Positions 23,939-33,302 of a stretch of 64,000 nt of DNA are shown here, one piece after another. The stretch is taken from positions 1 through 64,000 of the forward strand of contig CAZFRM010000008.1 of NCBI GenBank assembly GCA_964521255.1, read 5' to 3'. Below the pieces are notes generated by a model. That model made no database searches and was not told the origin of the DNA. It saw nothing but the letters and a program-made list of their open reading frames with translations. Position 1 is the first letter of the stretch. Each line of letters starts with the position of its first letter. Position numbers and translations under genes: made by a program. This DNA comes from ZC4RG29 sp964521255. GTDB lineage: Bacteria; Bacteroidota; Bacteroidia; Cytophagales; Cyclobacteriaceae.

Positions 23939-24369
23939 TTCACAAATACTTTATTGATATATTCAACAAACTCGTTCCATTCCTGCTGTGATGGTTTTCC
24001 GTATTGAAACAAATCAACAAGATGATCGGCCATTTCTGTGCGAAGACCAAACTCCTCTAACGTGTTTCTAATGAAATTCACCTCATTGCCACTCACGAGT
24101 CCGTCAGCATAAATAATTTGCATGAAATCATATAACAGGCTCATGCGTTGGGAAATTGATTCCGGTAGAAATAAATCGTAGTAGTCGCCAAGATCTTCTC
24201 TTAGCAGTTCATCTACCTGCCATTCCTTTAATCCCCTTGCTTTACCAATGGCTTTAATCAAAGATTCTTCACGGTCATCAAGGTGTCCATCCGCAAACGC
24301 CAGCGAGATGAGGTTACGCATGTAACACTTCTTGAAAGTTGATCGCTGATGTTCAAAAAATGTGGTCAT
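23935..24369 (-). CDS. TerB-like helical protein
   Basis: 144 residues from Met at 24369; a 20-residue longer frame starts at 24429 but the sequence from MTTFFEHQRSTFKKCYMRNL is a more natural beginning. Two copies of the TerB-type DG motif occur: LISLAFADGHLDDREESLI and IIYADGLVSGNEVNFIRNT, each at a helix-loop-helix as in tellurite-resistance TerB domains, which bind metal. No signal. Stand-alone; no other ter genes are nearby. A tellurite role is not implied. Confidence 0.75.
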   Translation of the reverse strand: MTTFFEHQRSTFKKCYMRNLISLAFADGHLDDREESLIKAIGKARGLKEWQVDELLREDLGDYYDLFLPESISQRMSLLYDFMQIIYADGLVSGNEVNFIRNTLEEFGLRTEMADHLVDLFQYGKPSQQEWNEFVEYINKVFVN

Positions 24370-24646
24370 TGAAACTCGACAATTATGCTTTAATAATAAC
24401 ATTAACCCTTTCTGCAAAACTAATTCCAACGTTTAACGAGTTTGGATATCATGTGAATCCGCAGTTAAAAGGCTGATTTAACCGTTTATAAACCTAAGAG
24501 CGTTTCTTTTTGGTATTTCTTTCCGACTACAGTTTCAATTAAAGGGAATATTAATTTCAATTTGGGAATTCGGGACACGGGTACATTCCCTTGAATGCTC
24601 ACTTTTGTTATCTTCACTGCTCAAATTTTAAAAACCAACCAATCCT

Positions 24647-25678
24647 ATGATCAAATCAATTTTCAATTCAATAAACTTGTTTAGTTTATTGGCTATCATT
24701 TTTGTTACCGGATGCAAACCCAAAGAAACTAAAGTGGAAATAAAAACAATTGGAACGATTGAGCGCCTGGATGCGGAACTCAATAGCTTAATCAGTGAAG
24801 GTGCAGTGATCGAGATCATATCCGAAGGTTATGAATGGAGCGAAGGTCCTGTGTGGGTTCCTTCTCATAAAATGCTTTTGTGGTCGGATGTCCCCACAAA
24901 CACCATTCATAAATGGACAGAAGAAAAAGGAACCGAAGTTTATCTTACACCCTCTGGTTATACAGGTTCGGTACCTTCAACAAGTGCAGAGCCTGGTTCT
25001 AATGGCCTTTTGCTAAGCAATGATAATAAACTCGTTTTGTGCCAGCATGGCGACCGTAGGATGGCAGTAATGGATGCTCCATTAGATCAACCTTCACCGA
25101 CATTTAAAACGATCGCTGACCAATATGACGGTAAACGATTCAGCAGTCCTAACGATGCTGCATACCGTTCGAACGGTGATTTATTTTTCACTGATCCTCC
25201 TTACGGTTTACCCAAGCATGCTGAAGATCCAACTAAGGAAATTCCATTTCAAGGCGTTTATAAAGTAACAACAACGGGTGATGTTGTATTGATGACGGAT
25301 TCACTTACTCGCCCTAATGGTATAGCATTAACACCGGATGAAAAAACATTGGTAGTAGCTAACTCAGATCCTGCTAAAGCCATCTGGTATGCTTTCGATT
25401 TTACAGCGGATGATTTGCTCACGAATGCACGGATCTTTTATGATGCAACAGAAAATGGAAAAACAGAAAAAGGTTTGCCCGATGGATTTAAATTCGACAG
25501 GGCAGGCAACATGTATGCTTCTGGCCCGGGAGGAATTTGGATATTTAATAAAACCGGAAAAGTAATAGGTAAAATAAAATTACCAGATCCCGCTGCAAAT
25601 TGCGCTCTTGCTGATGATGATAAAACACTTTACATCACGAATGATATGTATGTGTTAAGAGTGAAGATGAGGGAATAG
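24647..25678 (+). CDS. SMP-30/gluconolactonase-family lipoprotein
   Basis: 343 residues. The lipobox is FVTGC (residues 19-23), so it is an exported lipoprotein. A six-bladed propeller begins at EGYEWSEGPVWVPSHKMLLW, containing the metal-ligand Glu; FSSPNDAAYRSNGDLFFTDP and LTRPNGIALTPDEKTLVVAN supply Asn ligands, and GLPDGFKFDRAGNMY the last. Such enzymes hydrolyse sugar lactones outside the cytoplasm. Alone in its orientation group, followed by a MITE-like repeat 8 bases after the stop. Confidence 0.9.
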   Translation: MIKSIFNSINLFSLLAIIFVTGCKPKETKVEIKTIGTIERLDAELNSLISEGAVIEIISEGYEWSEGPVWVPSHKMLLWSDVPTNTIHKWTEEKGTEVYLTPSGYTGSVPSTSAEPGSNGLLLSNDNKLVLCQHGDRRMAVMDAPLDQPSPTFKTIADQYDGKRFSSPNDAAYRSNGDLFFTDPPYGLPKHAEDPTKEIPFQGVYKVTTTGDVVLMTDSLTRPNGIALTPDEKTLVVANSDPAKAIWYAFDFTADDLLTNARIFYDATENGKTEKGLPDGFKFDRAGNMYASGPGGIWIFNKTGKVIGKIKLPDPAANCALADDDKTLYITNDMYVLRVKMRE

Positions 25679-25685
25679 TTAAAAG

Positions 25686-25799
25686 TTAAGGGCATCTCTA
25701 AAAACCTCCGCTGTCCTTCTCCAATCGGAGAAGGGAAGGGATGAGCTTGCCTGCTGCAAGCAGGGCCAATAAAAAAATAGTTTTTAGAGATGCCCTTAA
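25686..25799. mobile_element. MITE-like element, copy A, with hairpin insert
   Basis: Perfect 20-base terminal inverted repeats TTAAGGGCATCTCTAAAAAC and its complement bound a 114-bp element with no coding capacity. The inside holds a CTTCTCCaatcGGAGAAG hairpin. A second copy, inverted, lies at 39608-39695. Copy A carries about 19 extra bases with the hairpin CCTGCTGCAAGCAGG (25746-25764) that copy B lacks. Confidence 0.75.
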
Positions 25800-25888
25800 T
25801 GGTAACCGTTAATCGTAAATGCACTAACAAATGAACAACCACAATCGCTTGCTCCCATTAACGATTAGCTTTTAACGATTAACCAACA

Positions 25889-26878
25889 ATGGAGACTGCA
25901 AAGAAAAACATAAAGATACAACGATGGATAGCAGTCCTGTCGGTAGTGCTCCTTGCAACCAAACTGTTTGCCTATTACCAGAGTAAGTCAGTTGCAATTT
26001 TATCGGATGGGTTAGAAGGAATTGTAAATGTAGTAGCCGGTTTCTTTGGTTTGTACAGTCTTACCTTATCGGCGAAGCCACGTGATTCAGATCACCCTTA
26101 TGGGCATGGCAAGATTGAATTCATTTCTGCCGGTGTAGAAGGAAGTATGATTTTCCTGGCCGGACTGTTTATTATTTACGAATCAGTGATTAGCCTTATC
26201 TCCGGCAGCGCTATTCAGAAACTTGATAGTGGAATAATACTAATGAGTATCACAGCCGTGATTAACTATATCGCGGGAACAGTTTGCATCCGGGCTGGAA
26301 AGAAGAGTCACTCGTTGCCACTTGTTGCCAGCGGAAAACATTTACATTCGGATACCATCACAACAATTGGTGTGCTGATAGGACTGGCGCTCATATATTT
26401 CACGGGATTACTTTGGATTGATAGCATTGTAGCGCTATTGTTCAGTGCGTGGATTCTTTACACTGGATATACCATTATCCGCACATCGATTGCAGGCATC
26501 ATGGATGAATCAGATCAAAAGTTGCTTAGCCACATGGTTGATATCTTGAACAAGAATCGGCAGGAAAATTGGATCGATCTGCACAATGTCAGGTTCATAA
26601 AATATGGAAGCAAACTTCACCTGGACGGGCATCTCACCATTCCGTGGTACTTGAATGTGAATGAAGCTCACCATGAAATTGATGCACTGGCGAAACTTAT
26701 CAGAAACGAGTTTGATGAATCCCTTGAGCTTTTTGTTCATAGCGATGGCTGCCAGAATTTCTCCTGCAAAATATGCAGCAAGGCAGAATGCCCGGTAAGA
26801 AAACATGCTTTCCAAAAAAGAGTAGAATGGACGGTTGAGAATATTGTCAAGGATAGAAAGCACCGGGTGAGTTCTTAA
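25889..26878 (+). CDS. Cation diffusion facilitator transporter
   Basis: 329 residues with about six membrane helices in the first 220. The helix II metal site SVAILSDGLEGIVNVVAG, the loop RDSDHPYGHGKIEF and the helix V site HLHSDTITTIGVLIGL are all present. The C-terminal cytoplasmic domain includes HLDGHLTIPWYLNVNEAH and a cysteine cluster SCKICSKAECP that could bind metal. It exports divalent metal (zinc, iron or similar) by proton exchange. Stand-alone gene. Confidence 0.92.
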   Translation: METAKKNIKIQRWIAVLSVVLLATKLFAYYQSKSVAILSDGLEGIVNVVAGFFGLYSLTLSAKPRDSDHPYGHGKIEFISAGVEGSMIFLAGLFIIYESVISLISGSAIQKLDSGIILMSITAVINYIAGTVCIRAGKKSHSLPLVASGKHLHSDTITTIGVLIGLALIYFTGLLWIDSIVALLFSAWILYTGYTIIRTSIAGIMDESDQKLLSHMVDILNKNRQENWIDLHNVRFIKYGSKLHLDGHLTIPWYLNVNEAHHEIDALAKLIRNEFDESLELFVHSDGCQNFSCKICSKAECPVRKHAFQKRVEWTVENIVKDRKHRVSS

Positions 26879-26915
26879 CTGGTTAACCTTAAAATGACGA
26901 GTATAAAATCAGGAT

Positions 26916-26996
26916 GTTCACAGTTCACAGATGACAGTTCCCGGTAGATTATCTTTAATGTTAAGAGTACTCTGCTGTGACCCGTGAACTGTGAAC
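26916..26996. repeat. Inverted repeat between CDF and sulfatase genes
   Basis: GTTCACAGTTCAC at 26916-26928 and GTGAACTGTGAAC at 26984-26996 are perfect 13-base reverse complements separated by 55 bases. Related words (GTTCACAGG, CAACTGTGATC) occur near 28508 and 38000. Meaning unknown. Confidence 0.6.
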
Positions 26997-27059
26997 CTGA
27001 ATTCTTCCTTTCATTCTCACACACCGATCATTATCTTTAGACGAAACAAATCAAAGCTG

Positions 27060-28502
27060 ATGATCAGAGTAATTATAGCAGCACTCTTCGTGCTACTGTT
27101 TTTCCAATGTAATACTGAAAAGAAAGAAGTTCCACCTAATGTAATTTTTATACTGGCCGATGACCTGGGGTATGGCGATCTAAGTTGTTATGGTCAGACT
27201 AAATTTCAAACTCCTCACATAGATAATCTTGCCAGCGGTGGATTAGTTTTTACTCAACATTATGCAGGCAGTACTGTATGCGCTCCTTCAAGAAGCGCTT
27301 TAATGACAGGATTACATACCGGTCATACTTTTATCCGTGGGAATAAAGGAGCACAACCAGAAGGTCAGTACCCCCTACCCGATTCTGCTTTGACGCTTGT
27401 CGAAATATTTAAAAGCAAAGGATATGTCACAGGAATGTATGGCAAATGGGGGTTGGGCAACATGGAATCTGAAGGTAATCCGTTAAAACAAGGGGTTGAC
27501 AAATTCTATGGATTCATTTGTCAGAGCCTGGCACATAACTATTACCCTACACACCTTTGGAATGGTGGTGAAAGAGTTGAGCTTAAAGAAAATGCAGGTC
27601 CCAATAATATTTCCTATGCACCTGAATTGATCCATAAAGAAGCAATGAATTTTCTGGATGAGAATAAAGGCAATCCTTTCTTCCTTTATTTGCCTCTCAT
27701 CACGCCGCATGCTGAACTGGTTGCACCTGAAAAATATATGGAAAAATACCGCGGCAAATTCGGAGCGGAAACCCCTTACGAAGGCGCAGCGCCGGGTAGT
27801 GAGAATTACAAGAAAGGACCTTATGCATCACAAGCAGAACCCCGCACAGCTTTTGCTGCGATGGTAAATTTGCTGGATGATCAGGTTGGAGAGATCATAG
27901 CCAAATTGAAAGACCTCGGTATTTATGAAAATACAATTATTGTTTTCACCTCAGATAACGGACCACATCGTGAAGGAGGAGCCGATCCGGATTACTTTGA
28001 CAGCAATGGTCCATTCCGCGGTTACAAGAGAGATGTATACGAAGGTGGAATAAGGACGCCATTGATTGTTCATTGGAGCGGAAGAATCACACCGGGAACA
28101 ACAAATCATATCTCTGCCTTCTGGGATTTTATTCCAACCTTTTCAGAACTGATTGGCGCTGCCATTCCAAATAGGATTGATGGAATATCAATGCATGCTA
28201 CATTGTTCGGAAAACCTGATCAACAAAAATATCATGATTATTTATACTGGGAATTTCACGAACAGGGTGGCAAGCAAGCGATCCGTCGTGGTGACTGGAA
28301 GGCTGTTAAGCTAAATGTAAACGACACTACAAAAAGTTATACCGAACTCTATGATCTGGCAAAAGATAAAGGTGAGGCAACTAATGTCGCTCATGCTCAT
28401 CAGGATTTGGTAAAAGAATTTGAAACCTTATTTAAAGAATCAAGGGTTACTAACCCTGTATTTAAGTTTGATTGGGAAGCAGGAAGTGATGAAAACAGGT
28501 AA
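27060..28502 (+). CDS. Sulfatase (formylglycine type), lipoprotein
   Basis: 480 residues from the ATG at 27060; a 23-residue upstream extension is possible, but the later ATG gives a proper lipoprotein signal (VLLFFQCN) and a TATCTTTA box lies between the two. The sulfatase signature CAPSR carries the Cys to be converted to formylglycine at residue 74 (VCAPSRSALMTG). Metal ligands appear in ILADDLGYGDLSCYG and VFTSDNGPH. An extracytoplasmic enzyme releasing sulfate from a sulfated glycan or aryl ester. The maturase (anSME/FGE) is not in the window. No SusC/D pair is adjacent. Confidence 0.92.
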   Translation: MIRVIIAALFVLLFFQCNTEKKEVPPNVIFILADDLGYGDLSCYGQTKFQTPHIDNLASGGLVFTQHYAGSTVCAPSRSALMTGLHTGHTFIRGNKGAQPEGQYPLPDSALTLVEIFKSKGYVTGMYGKWGLGNMESEGNPLKQGVDKFYGFICQSLAHNYYPTHLWNGGERVELKENAGPNNISYAPELIHKEAMNFLDENKGNPFFLYLPLITPHAELVAPEKYMEKYRGKFGAETPYEGAAPGSENYKKGPYASQAEPRTAFAAMVNLLDDQVGEIIAKLKDLGIYENTIIVFTSDNGPHREGGADPDYFDSNGPFRGYKRDVYEGGIRTPLIVHWSGRITPGTTNHISAFWDFIPTFSELIGAAIPNRIDGISMHATLFGKPDQQKYHDYLYWEFHEQGGKQAIRRGDWKAVKLNVNDTTKSYTELYDLAKDKGEATNVAHAHQDLVKEFETLFKESRVTNPVFKFDWEAGSDENR

Positions 28503-28535
28503 AGGAGTTCACAGGTGATGATGAACTGTTAACCG

Positions 28536-29669
28536 CTAACCTATCTCAATCACAACATCATCTGTCAACGGATGGCCAACGCAAGTGAGCACATAACCTT
28601 CAGCCCGCTCAGAAACTGAAAGTCCTTCTTCTTCATCAAGTTTTACTTTACCGGACAAGGCTTTACCTCTGCATGCTGTGCACAGTCCGCTCTGACACGA
28701 GTAAGGCAAATCGATACCTGCGTCCAGTGCAGTTTCAAGAATTGCTTTGCCAGGAGGCACCAGTACTTTGTATTCATTTCCATCAAAACGAATGGTGACT
28801 TCCCTTGCTTTTGCCTCACTTGAAGTTTCTGCTTCCTTCTTAGATTCCTTATCGATCGTTCCCTGCACAAAACTTTCTTTATAAATATTTTCCTTTGGAA
28901 TGCTGTGTTGATCTAAAAGCGTATCAACATTTTTCATCATTCCCTCCGGTCCGCACATCAGGTAAGTAGTGTGCTTAACACCCCAATCCGGAATTCGCTC
29001 AAAAAGTTTTTCAAGCATCTCAGGATTAAGCAACCCTGAGTAGCCTTGCCAGTTCATGGGTGCATTATCAAGAATATGAATAACATGCAAGCGTCCTTCA
29101 AAGTGTGTTTCAAGGCGACTCAACTCATCTTTAAAGATGATGCTGTCAATGTCGCGGTTACAATAAATTAAAGACACGATACTTTCCTTTTCCTGCGAAA
29201 GCAAACTCTTTATAAGCGACATCATTGGTGTAATCCCTGACCCCCCGGCAAACATCACAACATGACGCTTATTCGCAGGATCATAATCGGTGACAAACTG
29301 TCCCATAGGTTCCATGATCTTCATCGTATCACCAACCTTGAGATTATCCGTTAACCAGTTCGACATCATTCCATTATCAACACGCTTCACGGTGACGGCA
29401 AGGTCATCGTCTACATGAGGAGAAGTACACAATGAATAAGCACGGCGAATTTCTTTCCCCTGGAGAGGAATGATCAACGTTAAAAATTGCCCGGCCCTGT
29501 ATTTCATTTTTCCTGTGGAAGGTTGCTCAAATACAATGGAGATGGCGTCTTTTGTCTCATGAACTATGTTTTTTACTTTCAATTCATAGTAGCGCGGACC
29601 GGCATGTGACTCCTCTTTAGGAGATACTTCCTTCTTCTTTTCTGGTTTCTTAAAAAAACTGAAGGCCAT
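28536..29669 (-). CDS. Flavin reductase with C-terminal 2Fe-2S ferredoxin (PaaE-like)
   Basis: 377 residues. An FAD-binding domain (RRAYSLCTSP, residues about 85-95), an NAD(P)-binding domain (MFAGGSGITPMMSLIKSLL), a linker, then a plant-type 2Fe-2S domain (LPYSCQSGLCTACRG with the last Cys in YVLTCVGHP). This is the electron-transfer layout of phenylacetyl-CoA epoxidase reductase PaaE and related hydroxylase reductases. No oxygenase genes are in the window, so the partner is unknown. Cytoplasmic, with a lysine-rich N-terminus (residues 6-22). Confidence 0.9.
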   Translation of the reverse strand: MAFSFFKKPEKKKEVSPKEESHAGPRYYELKVKNIVHETKDAISIVFEQPSTGKMKYRAGQFLTLIIPLQGKEIRRAYSLCTSPHVDDDLAVTVKRVDNGMMSNWLTDNLKVGDTMKIMEPMGQFVTDYDPANKRHVVMFAGGSGITPMMSLIKSLLSQEKESIVSLIYCNRDIDSIIFKDELSRLETHFEGRLHVIHILDNAPMNWQGYSGLLNPEMLEKLFERIPDWGVKHTTYLMCGPEGMMKNVDTLLDQHSIPKENIYKESFVQGTIDKESKKEAETSSEAKAREVTIRFDGNEYKVLVPPGKAILETALDAGIDLPYSCQSGLCTACRGKALSGKVKLDEEEGLSVSERAEGYVLTCVGHPLTDDVVIEIG

Positions 29670-29849
29670 CTAAAAGTTTAAGGTTTAAAGTTTAATGCTC
29701 AATGTTTAAAAGTCCCACCCAACACGCCTTTAGAGCAATAAAATATGCTCAACGGTGCCTTTGATTGGGAGCACAAAGGTAAATGTCAGCGGGCTTTATC
29801 CCATAAAGAATAGTAATTTGTTTATTTTTGAGTTCTAATTAAGAATATT

Positions 29850-31187
29850 GTGACGTTAAAGCCCATTACCGCCATCTCCCCTGTTGATGGCCGATATTAC
29901 AATTCAGTACAATCTCTTGCACATTACTTTTCAGAGTATGGCTTAATTCGCTACCGCGTGCAAGTTGAAATTGAATACCTTATTTCAATGTCAGCCACCG
30001 TTTCAGAGCTTGAAGATTTTCCTGTGCACATGCTTAACGATTTGAGAAAGATCTATAAAAATTTCACGGAATTTCATGCTGAAGAAGTAAAGGAAATTGA
30101 GAAAATCACGAACCACGATGTAAAAGCGGTTGAATATTATATCAAGAAAAAATTTGATGACTTTAAACTTGAGCCTTTTAAAGAGTACGTTCACTTCGGG
30201 CTCACTTCACAGGATATTAACAACACAGCCATTCCGCTTTTGCTGAAGGATTTCATGGAAAGAGAATATCTTCCGTTGCTGCATGCCCTCATCAGCCAAC
30301 TGAGTTTACTTTCGATTGAGTGGAAAAATATTCCGATGCTTGCCTTTACGCACGGGCAACCTGCGTCACCAACAAGGTTAGGAAAAGAATTGATGGTGTT
30401 TGTTTCGCGTCTTGAAAAACAGCTTGCCTTATTAAAAACCATTCCCCATTCAGCAAAGTTTGGCGGTGCAACAGGAAACTTCAACGCTCATCACGCTGCT
30501 TATCCGGAAATAGACTGGAACAAATTTGCAGATGAATTTTGCAAACACCTTGGATTGGTGAGAAGCATACCTACCACGCAAATCGAGCATTACGATAATC
30601 TTGCCGCGCTCTTTGATAACCTGAAAAGGATCAATACTATTTTGATAGACTTTAGCAGAGATGTTTGGCAATATGTCTCCATGAATTATTTCAAACAAAA
30701 GATAGCTCCCAGTGAAGTAGGTTCTTCCGCTATGCCGCACAAAGTAAATCCTATCGACTTTGAAAATGCAGAAGGCAACCTCGGCTTTGCTAATGCCATC
30801 TTTGAATACCTGTCATCCAAACTTCCCATCTCACGTTTGCAGCGTGATCTTACCGATTCAACCGTGCTGCGAAACATAGGCGTACCCTTAGCACATAGTT
30901 TTGTTTCATTTAAATCTTTGGAACGCGGGCTAAGTAAACTTCAATTGAACCAGGAAGCTATCAACAAAGATCTTGAAGAAAACTGGGCTGTTGTTTCAGA
31001 AGCGATTCAAACCGTATTGCGAAAAGAAGGGTATCCTAATCCGTATGAAGCCTTGAAAGCACTTACCCGCACGAATTCAAAAATTACAAAGGAGAGTATC
31101 GCTGAATTTATTGATGGCTTGAACGTGAAAGAAGCAGTGAAGAAAAAATTGAAAGAGATTACGCCGTTTAATTATACGGGGATTTAG
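29850..31187 (+). CDS. purB: Adenylosuccinate lyase
   Basis: 445 residues with a GTG start (TLKPITAISPVDGRY follows). The fumarase-superfamily signature is SSAMPHKVNPIDFENAEG. SPVDGRYYNSVQSLAHYFSE at the N-terminus and FTHGQPASPTRLGKEL are typical. It catalyses two steps of purine synthesis (SAICAR to AICAR and adenylosuccinate to AMP). Its transcript ends in a 52-bp perfect palindrome. The neighbour on the other side of that palindrome is convergent. Confidence 0.95.
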   Translation: MTLKPITAISPVDGRYYNSVQSLAHYFSEYGLIRYRVQVEIEYLISMSATVSELEDFPVHMLNDLRKIYKNFTEFHAEEVKEIEKITNHDVKAVEYYIKKKFDDFKLEPFKEYVHFGLTSQDINNTAIPLLLKDFMEREYLPLLHALISQLSLLSIEWKNIPMLAFTHGQPASPTRLGKELMVFVSRLEKQLALLKTIPHSAKFGGATGNFNAHHAAYPEIDWNKFADEFCKHLGLVRSIPTTQIEHYDNLAALFDNLKRINTILIDFSRDVWQYVSMNYFKQKIAPSEVGSSAMPHKVNPIDFENAEGNLGFANAIFEYLSSKLPISRLQRDLTDSTVLRNIGVPLAHSFVSFKSLERGLSKLQLNQEAINKDLEENWAVVSEAIQTVLRKEGYPNPYEALKALTRTNSKITKESIAEFIDGLNVKEAVKKKLKEITPFNYTGI

Positions 31188-31208
31188 CTTGTTAGTTATA
31201 GTTTAATA

Positions 31209-31260
31209 TTAACATTAACAGTAGAGACGCGATGCATCGCGTCTCTACTGTTAATGTTAA
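31209..31260. repeat. 52-bp perfect palindrome with AGAGACGCGATG core
   Basis: Two 26-base arms are exact reverse complements with no loop; the arm contains TTAACATTAACAG then TAGAGACGCGATG. It lies 21 bases past the purB stop and 16 bases before the convergent gene end. The AGAGACGCGATGCATCGCGTCTCT core is, from memory, a word dispersed in several bacterial phyla including cyanobacteria. It can act as a two-way terminator or be a mobile palindromic unit. Confidence 0.8.
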
Positions 31261-31276
31261 ACTGGCCCAGTCTCGC

Positions 31277-32437
31277 CTACTGCTCAACACCTTTCTTCAC
31301 ATTCACCTTACCCAGCGCAGCATTTTTATCGATCTTCCCTGCGTTGTAGTCTTTCAAGACTGACCCTTTAACCGAAACCTCAAGGGATTGAGGAATTTTA
31401 CAGTTATCACAACGCGTTACTTTTACATTAAAGATCAGGTTTTCATCATTGTTCAAACTCTTGATTGTGCGACCATATTCGATTACATTTTCCCTCAACT
31501 CTTTTTCAAACAAGGGATACAACTCTTTTGCCTTCGCATCGCGCTGTTCCTGGTTTACATCTACCAATCCAACGGTAGGCATATTGTACAAGCCATTGAA
31601 ATTCCGGCTGGCTGAATACATATTCATATAATAGATGACACCAAAATCTTTCAGGCGTTCGTAGTAGATACTTCCTTCATTGAAATACGTTTTAGAAAGA
31701 TCAGCGCGATACAACCTGTTAAATATAGTAGACAACAATTCGAGATCGGGTTCAACATCTTCGACCGTTTCAGCATTTATTACTTTTATCTTTTTGATTA
31801 GCTGATCGCGTGAGATCTTGTTTTGCTTAAACTGATTCAAATCAGATTTCAACATTTCTACAGACAAATGTGAACGACTGGGAGCACTGACAAGATTGTT
31901 AACCCAAACGCGGGGTTGATCTCCTCCCCGGTTCGTTGCCACTATTCTTTCCTCTGGTTTCAACTGACTGATGATGTCGCCGTAGTCAACAAAGAATTCC
32001 TGGATAGCCTCTATTAATCTATCATTGGAAATATTGCGAAGGCTGTCCATATCACGTTGCCGTTTATCTTTAAGTTTTAAGTCGCGGTTGGGCTCTCGTG
32101 GCGCTCTGATACGAAACTCATTATTAGTACCTACCCCATGTGCATCTTCGTTGAAGATAATATTCATATCGTTGCCTGGGAAACTGAAAAGAATAGGCGT
32201 AGTATAGTCCGGTGGCAAGGCAAAGGTTACACCATATCCTTCCAGGTAACTACCTCTTATTTCCAGCGGAAAGAAAGTGTTTTTGCTTTCAAACTTTTGT
32301 TTTATAAGCGTTGACAAAACATTTTCGGCTACTTTAATATCACGATCCATTCGCTCGGCATCAACCTTCTGCGCATAGGCGGGCGTAACCAGCACTACCA
32401 ACATGACTATGAATCCTGTTATGACTTGAATTTTCAT
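31277..32437 (-). CDS. Exported protein of the ECF sigma operon, unknown function
   Basis: 386 residues with a signal peptide ending near AYAQ (residues 1-22). The mature part is mainly helical with no transmembrane segment; notable stretches are IKQKFESKNTFFPLEIRGSY, RIVATNRGGDQPRVWVNNLV and a cysteine pair CDNCKIPQS near the C-terminus. I recognise no domain. It is the last gene of a three-gene unit: sigma factor, membrane anti-sigma-like protein, this protein, with 7 bases between the last two. It is therefore likely periplasmic and part of the signalling system or its target. Confidence 0.7.
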   Translation of the reverse strand: MKIQVITGFIVMLVVLVTPAYAQKVDAERMDRDIKVAENVLSTLIKQKFESKNTFFPLEIRGSYLEGYGVTFALPPDYTTPILFSFPGNDMNIIFNEDAHGVGTNNEFRIRAPREPNRDLKLKDKRQRDMDSLRNISNDRLIEAIQEFFVDYGDIISQLKPEERIVATNRGGDQPRVWVNNLVSAPSRSHLSVEMLKSDLNQFKQNKISRDQLIKKIKVINAETVEDVEPDLELLSTIFNRLYRADLSKTYFNEGSIYYERLKDFGVIYYMNMYSASRNFNGLYNMPTVGLVDVNQEQRDAKAKELYPLFEKELRENVIEYGRTIKSLNNDENLIFNVKVTRCDNCKIPQSLEVSVKGSVLKDYNAGKIDKNAALGKVNVKKGVEQ

Positions 32438-32444
32438 ATCTGAA

Positions 32445-33302
32445 TTAATTATTAATCGTTCTTACATTTGAATTTGTATTTGAAATGATACTTGAAAGTA
32501 TCTGTTCTGTTTCCTGTTTAAACAGATCTGTATTTTGTTCCAGGTTGTTTAAACGGCTTTGTACGATGCGCAAATCATCCGTGCGCTGCTGCTGTAAATA
32601 TTTAGCAAAATCAACCAGCAGATCTTCGATATATTGTTTTTGATCCGTCGCAGAAAGTTGAAAGTAATCTTTCACCAGCCGCATATTTTCAGTCTGTGCA
32701 GAAGCCAGGAAACCTTGTATTTGCTGCTGCGATGCTGAAGAAGCCTGTTTCATTAGCTGATCAATGCGATCAGAGTTACTGGCAAGGTTTTGTCTGACAG
32801 AGGCATCCAGTTTTTCCTGCGTTTCATTCCAGCTCGCTTTCATTGCCTCATTGTTCTGTGTTAGCGATGAATTGATCATGTCTTGCACTTCATTGGCTGT
32901 AACTCCGACTGTCAGAGGTTGATCATTCACTGCCTGGTGGACATTGGCATCCGGCACATCACCAAAGCTTATTTTCAATTGACGATCACCGAGGCTTATG
33001 TTTGTATCCGTCAATCGCCCTGCTACCATTATCAACAACAATGATGCAGCAATAGCAAAAATGGTTTTAACGTATGGCGAATTCCATTGGATTTTGTTGG
33101 AATGACCAATCACAATGGGTGGCGCAATAACTTCCTTGTCTTTCACATGACTCATCACATGACGGACCTGCTGAAGTTTTTCCAATTCTATCCTTGCTTC
33201 GGGATGTTCAAAAAGGTAGCGTTCAACTTTATCCTTTTCTGCACCTTCCAACTCGCCGTACAAATAGGCCATCAATATGCCTTCATCCGGTTTATAGCTC
33301 AT
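32445..33302 (-). CDS. Anti-sigma-like membrane protein
   Basis: 285 residues. The N-terminal 60 residues (DEGILMAYLYGELEGAEKDKVERYL) are the cytoplasmic zf-HC2-like helical part of anti-sigma factors, without the His-x3-Cys-x2-Cys zinc site. One membrane helix lies at about 78-96 (YVKTIFAIAASLLLIMVAG). The periplasmic part (100-285) is a long, mostly coiled-coil, Gln/Asn/Ser-rich region. The start overlaps the sigma gene by 11 bases (translational coupling). It should bind the sigma factor to the membrane until a signal releases it. Confidence 0.85.
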   Translation of the reverse strand: MSYKPDEGILMAYLYGELEGAEKDKVERYLFEHPEARIELEKLQQVRHVMSHVKDKEVIAPPIVIGHSNKIQWNSPYVKTIFAIAASLLLIMVAGRLTDTNISLGDRQLKISFGDVPDANVHQAVNDQPLTVGVTANEVQDMINSSLTQNNEAMKASWNETQEKLDASVRQNLASNSDRIDQLMKQASSASQQQIQGFLASAQTENMRLVKDYFQLSATDQKQYIEDLLVDFAKYLQQQRTDDLRIVQSRLNNLEQNTDLFKQETEQILSSIISNTNSNVRTINN

